In this document: piece by piece, positions 1 through 4,869 of the stretch
How the letters are laid out: every line of letters starts with the position of its first letter
Numbering within the stretch: the stretch's first letter is position 1
Assembly: GCA_030630395.1 (NCBI GenBank)
Contig: DAOVNE010000113.1
Location: forward strand, 1-5,490
Direction: 5' to 3'
Length of the DNA stretch: 5,490 nucleotides
From: Candidatus Eiseniibacteriota bacterium
GTDB lineage: Bacteria > Joyebacterota > Joyebacteria > Joyebacterales > Joyebacteraceae
Made by a program: the position numbers and the translations under genes
Notes under the pieces: generated by a model
Told to the model about the DNA's origin: nothing
What the model saw: the letters and a program-made list of their open reading frames with translations, nothing else
Database searches by the model: none

Positions 1-2
1 AG

Positions 3-161
3 GCCATGATCGACTCGCTCAAGCGTGGCGACAAGGTCGTGACGATCGGTGGGCTCTACGGTGACGTCCAGGATGTGCACGACGACAGGATCGTCATCAA
101 GATAGCTGAGGGCGTGAAGGTGGAAGTGGCCAAGTCATCGGTCAGCGGCGTCAGAGAATAG
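3..161 (+). CDS. yajC: Preprotein translocase subunit YajC, C-terminal part (5' end cut by window)
   Basis: The last 52 codons of a gene running in from the left, ending in TAG. The visible residues match the conserved soluble C-terminal part of YajC: a 'SLKRGDKVVTIGGLYG' block (visible residues 5-20), followed by alternating hydrophobic residues (RIVIKIAEGVKVEVAKSSV) and a short tail ending in VRE. In the family, YajC is a small inner-membrane protein with one N-terminal transmembrane helix that associates with SecDF-YidC and the SecYEG translocon. The helix would lie upstream of this window and cannot be seen. The stop is 19 bp before the def start, suggesting co-transcription. In many bacteria yajC is followed by secD and secF, but here it is followed by def. 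The fragment is short, so the call rests on the GD-x-V-x-T-x-GG-x-x-G motif and is fairly but not completely secure. Confidence 0.85.
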   Translation, partial: AMIDSLKRGDKVVTIGGLYGDVQDVHDDRIVIKIAEGVKVEVAKSSVSGVRE

Positions 162-180
162 GAATCTGCAGGCTACTACG

Positions 181-696
181 ATGCATCTGCTTCCCGTTGT
201 CAAACATGGGGACTCCGTCCTCACAGATGGCGTAGAACAGATCGGCGAGGTCACTGACGAGATCAGAAACCTCATCGACGATATGATATACACGATGCGA
301 AACGGTAAGACGCCCGCCGTCGGGCTTGCTGCTCCGCAGATCGGTCGCGCGATCGCGGTCATCGTGGCCGAGCCGCCACCCGAGTACGAGGGCGAGGAGG
401 CTACGCGCGACGGGGCCGTAGTTCTCATTAATCCCGAGATTGTGTACGGGGCGGGGGCGACGGTCGTCGAGGAGGGCTGTTTGAGCTGTCCCGGCATAAC
501 GGCGGACGTACAGCGCCCTGCGAAGATCATCATAAAGGGGCTCGATAGCGATGGGCGTCCCGTGAAACTCGAGGTTGAGGGCGCTCTCGCGAGGATTTTT
601 CAGCACGAGGTAGACCACTTAAACGGGAAGTTCTTCTTCGATCACCTGAACCCCATAAAGAGGCAGCTCCTGAAGTCACGGATCCGAAGAACATAG
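181..696 (+). CDS. def: Peptide deformylase
   Basis: A 171-residue protein of normal family length. It removes the N-formyl group from the initiator methionine of nascent chains at the ribosome exit, using a metal (usually Fe2+) held by one Cys and two His. All three family motifs are present: motif 1 AVGLAAPQ (46-53, oxyanion-hole Gln53), motif 2 EGCLS (98-102, metal ligand Cys100) and motif 3 HEVDH (142-146, ligands His142 and His146, catalytic Glu143). The first glycine of the usual GxGLAAxQ motif is Ala46 here. The N-terminus (MHLLPVVKHGDSVL) aligns with the typical family start, which supports the ATG at 181. The Shine-Dalgarno is weak (only AGG about 8 nt upstream). The gene lies between yajC (19-bp gap) and fmt (40-bp gap). 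The def-fmt pairing is common and functionally matched: one enzyme adds the formyl group and the other removes it. Confidence 0.97.
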   Translation: MHLLPVVKHGDSVLTDGVEQIGEVTDEIRNLIDDMIYTMRNGKTPAVGLAAPQIGRAIAVIVAEPPPEYEGEEATRDGAVVLINPEIVYGAGATVVEEGCLSCPGITADVQRPAKIIIKGLDSDGRPVKLEVEGALARIFQHEVDHLNGKFFFDHLNPIKRQLLKSRIRRT

Positions 697-736
697 GGCG
701 TCGTTCTCAGGGGTTTCGCCCAACAGAGTTGCCATC

Positions 737-1720
737 ATGCGCATAGTTTTCATGGGGACCCCGGACTTCGCGGTTCCCTCCCTCAGGAGAATCAAGTCCA
801 GCGGTCACGACGTTTGCCTTGTCGTGACCCAGCCCGACCGACCCGCGGGCAGGGGACGGAAGCTGACCGCGCCTCCTGTCAAGCTCGCCGCTCTCGAACT
901 CGACATCCTTGTTCACCAACCCGAAACCGTCAACACCGACGAGTTCGCTCTGCGTCTGGAAGCTCTTAAGCCGGACGTGCTGGTCGTTATTGCCTTCGGG
1001 CAGATACTGAAGCAGAGGCTTCTCGACATCCCCTCCCACGGAGCCGTGAATGCGCACGCCTCACTGCTGCCGGACTACCGGGGAGTGGCGCCCATCAACT
1101 GGGTCATCGTGAACGGTGAGTCCGAGACGGGTGTCACGACCATGTACATGGCGAGGAAGGTGGACGCGGGGGAGATCATTCTCTCAAGGAGCACGCCCAT
1201 CGAGCCCGATGAGACCGCGGGCGAGCTCTATGAGAGGCTGTCAGAGATGAGCGGCGATCTTCTCGTTGCGACGCTCGCTCTGATCAAACGCGGAGAGGCT
1301 CCGAGAATCCCTCAGGGTGAACCGCGCATCGGCTATGCGAGGAAGCTCAAGAAGGAAGACGGGGAAATCGTCTGGGCGCGCGATGCTCGGGCCGTCGCCG
1401 ACCACATCCGCGGAATGACACCTTGGCCGGGTGCGTACACCTGGTTCAGGGGCAAAGCGCTTCTCGTGACACGGGCGCGACTGGTTCCGGTGCCCGGCCC
1501 GGTAGAGTCGGCCGCTGGCGTGGATGAGCCACCCGCGACGGGCAGACCGGGTGAGATCCTCGCGATCTCCGACGCTGGGATCGAGGTGGCAGCCGAGGGC
1601 GGCGCCGTGCTGCTGACCGGTGTCAAGCCCGAGGGCAAGCGGGAGATGACGGGAGCTGAGTTCGCACGAGGCTACAGACCCGAGCCGGGGACGTGCCCGT
1701 TCGAGCGGTCCGATGCCTGA
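737..1720 (+). CDS. fmt: Methionyl-tRNA formyltransferase
   Basis: A 327-residue protein close to the usual family length (about 310-320). It transfers a formyl group from 10-formyltetrahydrofolate to Met-tRNAfMet, producing the initiator for translation in the cytoplasm. The N-terminal Rossmann-type domain begins MRIVFMGTPDFAVPSL. The basic tRNA-contact loop is PDRPAGRGRKLTAPPVK (33-49). The folate and active-site region holds Asn105 and His107 in NAHASLLP, then DYRGVAPIN (113-121), and Asp143 in VDAGE; these correspond to the E. coli triad Asn106/His108/Asp144. The C-terminal tRNA-binding domain (about 205-320) shows the typical IRGMTPWPGAYT block. It has a Pro/Ala-rich loop around 251-270 of the kind that varies within the family. 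ATG 737 is chosen because the protein begins there with the family N-terminus; the ribosome binding site is weak. The stop is TGA at 1718-1720, and the next gene starts 15 bp later in the same frame. Confidence 0.97.
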   Translation: MRIVFMGTPDFAVPSLRRIKSSGHDVCLVVTQPDRPAGRGRKLTAPPVKLAALELDILVHQPETVNTDEFALRLEALKPDVLVVIAFGQILKQRLLDIPSHGAVNAHASLLPDYRGVAPINWVIVNGESETGVTTMYMARKVDAGEIILSRSTPIEPDETAGELYERLSEMSGDLLVATLALIKRGEAPRIPQGEPRIGYARKLKKEDGEIVWARDARAVADHIRGMTPWPGAYTWFRGKALLVTRARLVPVPGPVESAAGVDEPPATGRPGEILAISDAGIEVAAEGGAVLLTGVKPEGKREMTGAEFARGYRPEPGTCPFERSDA

Positions 1721-1724
1721 GACT

Positions 1725-1729
1725 GGGGA
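1725..1729 (+). promoter_or_regulatory. Ribosome binding site of the DUF116 gene
   Basis: GGGGA sits 6 nt before the GTG at 1736, directly after the fmt stop. It supports GTG as the start. No in-frame ATG occurs until the second transmembrane segment has been passed, and the only in-frame codons between the fmt TGA and the GTG are five non-start codons. Confidence 0.55.
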
Positions 1730-1735
1730 TCGAGC

Positions 1736-2542
1736 GTGAAGCTGCGAGAGAAGAAGCTTTTCATACTGATCGCCGGCGGGGGCATTCTGGCGCTCGTTGC
1801 GGTCGCCTGGCTCGTCTGGTATCTGATCTCCCCGCGTCTCAACGAACTGTATCCCGGCCTTCCCGAAATAGTCGGCGCCGCAGCACTCCTTGCAGCCTTC
1901 GTCATCACGATCGGTCTCTTCGTCATCGCTCTCTCGGCGATGACCGGACGCAGGATCCTCTTCAGCCAGCGCATCACGGGTACCGTCATGCGTGTCCTCT
2001 TTCCACCGGTTCTCATGCTGGCGGCGTTGATGAGGATGGAGAAGGACAGGGTGAAGCGTTCGTTCATCGCGGTCAATAACGCCCTCGTCATGGCGGGACA
2101 GGATTCGATACGGGGGGGGAAGCTGCTTCTCCTTCTGCCTCATTGTCTCCAGGCGACGGACTGTCCGCACAAGATAACGGGTGGCCTCATAGATAACTGC
2201 CGAGGCTGCGGCAGGTGTGTCATCGCGGGGCTTCTGTCTCTGGCGAACGAGTTCGGGCTACCGCTCGTTGTCGCCACCGGCGGGACACTCGCCAGAAGGG
2301 TTATTGTGGAGGAGCGTCCGGTCGGCATCATTGCCGTCGCGTGCGAGATGGATCTCACGAGCGGCATCAGGGACAGCTACCCGCTTCCGGTCTACGGAGT
2401 GCTCAACGAGCGCCCGCACGGACCGTGCCGTGACACGACGGTCGCACTCGACATGGTTCGCGATGCGATGAGGCTCTTCGCCGGAGACGACGCCGGCGTC
2501 CAGGAGCGCGAGACGGGAACGAATGAGACGGGAACGCCATGA
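1736..2542 (+). CDS. DUF116-family membrane protein, cysteine-rich, function unknown
   Basis: A 268-residue protein that starts with GTG. The N-terminus is basic (MKLREKK), followed by two clear transmembrane segments at about 8-32 and 46-69. A third hydrophobic or amphipathic stretch lies at about 83-100. Residues 130-240 form the conserved DUF116 domain: LLLLPHCLQ, then a cysteine cluster C137, C143, C155-x2-C158-x2-C161, followed by a GG-x-LA element (182-186), AVACEMDL with C203, and PHGPC with C231. All seven cysteines are in this domain and none are in the membrane part. The pattern suggests metal or iron-sulfur binding; that is inference, not a known activity. By the positive-inside rule with two helices, the cysteine domain would be cytoplasmic. 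If the third segment also crosses the membrane, the domain would face outward. The gene overlaps rsmB by ATGA, implying translational coupling. From memory, DUF116 genes lie beside fmt and rsmB in some Clostridia too. Two sequence oddities are listed separately: a G8 run at codons 126-128 and a duplicated C-terminal TGTNE/TGTP segment. Confidence 0.88.
   Translation: MKLREKKLFILIAGGGILALVAVAWLVWYLISPRLNELYPGLPEIVGAAALLAAFVITIGLFVIALSAMTGRRILFSQRITGTVMRVLFPPVLMLAALMRMEKDRVKRSFIAVNNALVMAGQDSIRGGKLLLLLPHCLQATDCPHKITGGLIDNCRGCGRCVIAGLLSLANEFGLPLVVATGGTLARRVIVEERPVGIIAVACEMDLTSGIRDSYPLPVYGVLNERPHGPCRDTTVALDMVRDAMRLFAGDDAGVQERETGTNETGTP
2112..2119 (+). repeat. G8 homopolymer inside the DUF116 gene
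   Basis: Eight consecutive G bases fall in codons CGG GGG GGG (Arg-Gly-Gly, residues 126-128), just before the conserved LLLLPHC start of the cysteine domain. A one-base slip here would leave the two transmembrane helices intact but remove the whole cysteine-rich domain. Eight bases is at the low end for contingency loci, so phase variation is only a possibility. Confidence 0.9.
2510..2536 (+). repeat. 15-bp-period tandem duplication at the DUF116/rsmB junction
   Basis: GAGACGGGAACG occurs at 2510-2521 and again, identical, at 2525-2536, separated by AAT. It encodes the last residues of the DUF116 protein as ETGTN-ETGTP. The second copy also places a GGGA element 5 nt before the rsmB ATG at 2539, so the duplication overlaps the probable rsmB ribosome binding site. 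Confidence 0.9.
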
Positions 2543-3921
2543 ACGCACGAGAACTCGCCCTTCTCTCTCTCGCGGAGTGGGAGTCAGGTAGCGGCAAGAT
2601 CGACACGATTCTGGACCGCCAGCTCACGGGCGCAGGCCTCGACTCGCGTGATGTGGCGCTCACCCAGAACATCGTGTTCGGTACTCTGCGAATGAAGGGG
2701 CGCATCGATTGGGTGCTCAATCAGTACGTGAAGGGGGGACTCAAGTCGCTTCCTCTTCCCATACGGAACGCGCTCAGGCTCGGTCTCTACCAGATAGATT
2801 TCCTCGACAGGATACCGCCCAGGGCCGCCGTCAACGAGTCAGTGAAACTCGCGAGACGGTACGGGCACAAGGGGACCGCCGGGCTCGTGAACGCCGTGCT
2901 CAGAAACATCCTGACCGGCATGAGACCGGACTTCCCGGATATCGAGACGGACCCCGTCGGTCACATCAGTGCTGCGCACTCACACCCTCGCGTTCTCATA
3001 GCCAGGTGGGTCGAACGCTACGGGATGGAGAGCACGATCACCCTGTGCGAATACAACAACATAGTTCCGCGCCTTGTCGTCAGGACGAACGCGCTCTCCG
3101 TAACACGGGAGGGGTTAGCGTCGGCCCTTGATGGCGAGGGAGTCGTGACGCGCCCCGGCCGGTATTTCGATGAGTGCCTGGAGCTCGAGGGCGCGGGGGA
3201 CATCACGCGCCTCACGGCTTTCACCGCCGGACTGATGCAGGTTCAGGACGAAGGGACGCTCGCCGCCGTGAAGCTCCTCGACCCGAAGCCGGGTGAGCGC
3301 GTCATTGATGTGTGCGCCGCCCCCGGTGGCAAGACCACCTACATCGCAGAGCTGATGCGTGGAAAGGGCCGGGTTCTGGCGTTCGAGATCTCGCGCCGAA
3401 GGGCCGAGATGCTGCGGGCGAACATAGAGCGTCTTCATGTGCCAAACTGCGAAGTGCTTTGTGGGGAAGCGACGTCTGATGTCACGGACGCCGCGGACGC
3501 GGTTCTCGTGGACGCGCCCTGCACGGGGACGGGGACATTGAGTCGGAGGCCCGATTCGAAGTGGAAGTTCGACCTCGAGGCCAGAGACAAATCGAAGGCG
3601 GAGATCGAGGACGAGGAGCGCTACCACCCGACTGGAATGTTCTCGCGGCAGGCGAGCAGACAGCTTCGTCTGTTGCTTCAGGCCGCGAACATGATGCGCG
3701 AGGCGGGTCGCATCGTCTACAGCACATGCTCGCTTGAGCCGGAGGAGAACGAGCAGGTGGTGGAGCGGTTCCTGGTGAAGCGAGATGATTTCGTTCTGGA
3801 TGACGCGGCAAGGTACGTTCCGGGCATGTTCGTGGATGGAGGCTATGCTAGAATCCTGCCGCACAAGCATGGCATAGATGGTGCATTCGCAGCGAGACTC
3901 GTACGGAAGACGATTGGCTAA
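2539..3921 (+). CDS. rsmB: 16S rRNA (cytosine(967)-C(5))-methyltransferase RsmB
   Basis: A 460-residue protein, longer than the E. coli enzyme (about 430). It methylates C5 of C967 in 16S rRNA, using S-adenosylmethionine, before the small subunit is assembled. Residues 1 to about 130 are the NusB-like RNA-binding domain, with the RAAVNESVKLARRYG and LVNAVLRNI blocks (95-109, 116-124). The methyltransferase domain follows: VQDEGT (235-240), SAM loop DVCAAPGGKT (257-266), FEIS with acidic Glu283, VDAPCTGTGTLSRRPD (324-339, Cys328) and YSTCSLEPEENE (394-405). Cys397 of TCS is the expected nucleophile, and Cys328 of APC the helper for enzyme release. The end, RILPHKHGIDGAFAARL, is the usual family C-terminus, with Ala449 where a second aromatic is common. 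An extra charged stretch at about 350-369 lengthens the segment between the two catalytic cysteines. The ATG overlaps the DUF116 stop (ATGA), and the stop overlaps the next start (TAATG). RsmB rather than RsmF is supported by the NusB domain and the def-fmt neighbourhood. Confidence 0.95.
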   Translation: MNARELALLSLAEWESGSGKIDTILDRQLTGAGLDSRDVALTQNIVFGTLRMKGRIDWVLNQYVKGGLKSLPLPIRNALRLGLYQIDFLDRIPPRAAVNESVKLARRYGHKGTAGLVNAVLRNILTGMRPDFPDIETDPVGHISAAHSHPRVLIARWVERYGMESTITLCEYNNIVPRLVVRTNALSVTREGLASALDGEGVVTRPGRYFDECLELEGAGDITRLTAFTAGLMQVQDEGTLAAVKLLDPKPGERVIDVCAAPGGKTTYIAELMRGKGRVLAFEISRRRAEMLRANIERLHVPNCEVLCGEATSDVTDAADAVLVDAPCTGTGTLSRRPDSKWKFDLEARDKSKAEIEDEERYHPTGMFSRQASRQLRLLLQAANMMREAGRIVYSTCSLEPEENEQVVERFLVKRDDFVLDDAARYVPGMFVDGGYARILPHKHGIDGAFAARLVRKTIG

Positions 3922-4778
3922 TGTGGAAGATGATACAGAGCGTGATGAAGAGCGTAGTACAGAGCGTTACGCGGATCATGACGCAGATCACGACGCGGAG
4001 GAAGAAGCAGGACGCGGAACCCGGCGATGACTCGCCCGGCCGTTCGATCTGGATGCGTCTCCTGTTCTACGCCTCGGCGATGGCTGCTGCGGGCGTGAGT
4101 GCGGCGCTTCTCGCGAACTTCGTTGTGATGCCCATCCTGGTTCGCCAGGGTGACCTGGTAGAGGCGCCGGAACTCATCGGGCGCTCGATCATTGAAGCCA
4201 GAAACGCAGCCGAGGGAGAGGGGCTCAAGATTCGCGTCGACACGGAGCGACCGGACGCCCTTCTGCCGCCCGGGCACGTGCTGAAGCAGATTCCCACTTC
4301 CGGAGTCGAGATCAAGCGGGGGAGGACCATCGCGGTCGTTCTGAGTTCGGGCTTCGATGTGAGAGCGGTGCCGAGACTGAATGGTCTGCCTGCGAGACAG
4401 GCTCAGCTCGAGGCGGAACACGCGGGTCTCGCCGTAGCTGACCTGATAGAGGTGCATACGGCTCTTGTGGCGCGCGGACTCGTTATCGGTACAGATCCGG
4501 GTGCGGGTTCCGTGGTGCCTGCCGGGACCGGTGTTCGCATCCTGGTCAGCCTGGGTCCGACACCCATCGAGCTGGCGATGCCGGGGCTCATCGGCAAGAC
4601 GCCGGAGGAGGCGAGGGTGATAGCGGAGGGGCTCGGGCTTGTCGTGCGCTCGACCACGTACGAGCGGAGAAGGGGCAGGGGCAGCAGGCAGCGCGATGTG
4701 GTCATCGTCCAGGATCCGGCTCCCGGCGCACGCGTGACCGAAGGCGAGAGCGTTGTCATCAGGATCGGCAGGGGATAG
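3921..4778 (+). CDS. Single-pass membrane protein with three PASTA domains, no kinase or transpeptidase domain
   Basis: A 285-residue protein. Residues 1-45 form a short, basic, repetitive N-terminal tail (QSVM-KSVV-QSVT-RIMT-QITT-RRKK), predicted to be cytoplasmic. A transmembrane helix spans about 46-72. Three PASTA units follow outside the membrane: about 78-144 (EAPELIGRSIIEARNAAEGEGL ... IPTSGVEIKRG), 147-212 (AVPRLNGLPARQAQLEAEHAGL ... DPGAGSVVPAG) and 218-283 (LAMPGLIGKTPEEARVIAEGLGL ... QDPAPGARVTEG). PASTA domains are known from PrkC/PknB kinases and some penicillin-binding proteins, where several bind muropeptides, so a cell-wall sensing or scaffolding role is likely but unproven here. 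The third unit has a very Arg-rich loop (249-258). The gene follows rsmB with a 1-bp overlap. ATG 3921 is chosen because of that overlap; ATG 3930, GTG 3942 and ATG 3945 are in-frame alternatives, and GGAAGA at 3924-3929 could serve the last two. Confidence 0.9.
   Translation: MWKMIQSVMKSVVQSVTRIMTQITTRRKKQDAEPGDDSPGRSIWMRLLFYASAMAAAGVSAALLANFVVMPILVRQGDLVEAPELIGRSIIEARNAAEGEGLKIRVDTERPDALLPPGHVLKQIPTSGVEIKRGRTIAVVLSSGFDVRAVPRLNGLPARQAQLEAEHAGLAVADLIEVHTALVARGLVIGTDPGAGSVVPAGTGVRILVSLGPTPIELAMPGLIGKTPEEARVIAEGLGLVVRSTTYERRRGRGSRQRDVVIVQDPAPGARVTEGESVVIRIGRG
3936..3995 (+). repeat. Degenerate 12-bp tandem repeat, five units, in the 5' end of the PASTA gene
   Basis: Five consecutive 12-bp units begin at 3936, 3948, 3960, 3972 and 3984. 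Units 1 and 3 share CAGAGCGT; unit 2 is AAGAGCGTAGTA. Units 4 (CGGATCATGACG) and 5 (CAGATCACGACG) agree at 10 of 12 positions. Each unit is four codons in frame, giving (Q/K/R)-(S/I)-(V/M/T)-(M/V/T) repeated five times, followed by a related basic unit RRKK. Because the period is a multiple of three, gain or loss of a unit would keep the reading frame. The tract encodes the tail just before the transmembrane helix. Confidence 0.85.
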
Positions 4779-4852
4779 CGACAGGGCGGACGATGGCGGC
4801 TCTGCACGAGTCGTCAGGCACCGGGTGTTGGGCACTGGTCGTCATATGGCGG

Positions 4853-4858
4853 AGGAGG
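4853..4858 (+). promoter_or_regulatory. Shine-Dalgarno sequence deciding the rpe start
   Basis: AGGAGG, inside the longer GGAGGAGG at 4851-4858, is the strongest ribosome binding site in the window. It lies 11 nt before ATG 4870, a slightly long but workable spacing. It also lies downstream of the other in-frame ATG at 4846, which has no such site. It therefore favours 4870. The rest of the gap between the PASTA gene and rpe (4779-4869) shows no convincing promoter or hairpin. Confidence 0.7.
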
Positions 4859-4869
4859 ATTCTGCTTCC

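Noticed and set aside
696..721. Possible hairpin between def and fmt (GGGCG at 696-700, CGCCC at 717-721).
   Set aside because: Only a 5-bp stem with a 16-nt loop and no following T run; not a credible terminator or attenuator.
1241..2170. A 309-codon open frame on the minus strand across the fmt/DUF116 junction.
   Set aside because: Shadow of two well-supported plus-strand genes; the translation is low-complexity, charged and Arg/Asp-rich with no domain pattern.
2562..2571. TC dinucleotide run (five units) near the start of rsmB, considered as a slippage site.
   Set aside because: Too short to suggest phase variation and explained by Leu-Ser-Leu codons in the conserved NusB-like N-terminus.
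3115..3870. A 251-codon open frame on the minus strand inside rsmB.
   Set aside because: Antisense of conserved methyltransferase motifs in GC-rich DNA; no motif of its own.
4672..4690. GGGGCA microrepeat in the third PASTA domain, encoding an Arg/Gly-rich loop.
   Set aside because: Only two short copies; the loop position is naturally variable in PASTA domains, so it was noted in the gene entry but not treated as a separate finding.
4806..4814. Short palindrome ACGA-G-TCGT in the gap before rpe, considered as an operator.
   Set aside because: Four-base arms with one central base are expected by chance and no second copy or promoter is nearby.
3918..4835. A 305-codon open frame on the minus strand covering the whole PASTA gene.
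   Set aside because: No recognisable family features; rich in Arg, His, Pro and Asp as expected from antisense reading of GC-rich coding DNA. The plus-strand frame encodes clear PASTA domains and a membrane helix.
4846..4848. Alternative upstream ATG start for rpe.
   Set aside because: It lacks a Shine-Dalgarno sequence, the strong AGGAGG lies inside the extra codons, and the added residues (MAEEDSAS) are not typical of the family.
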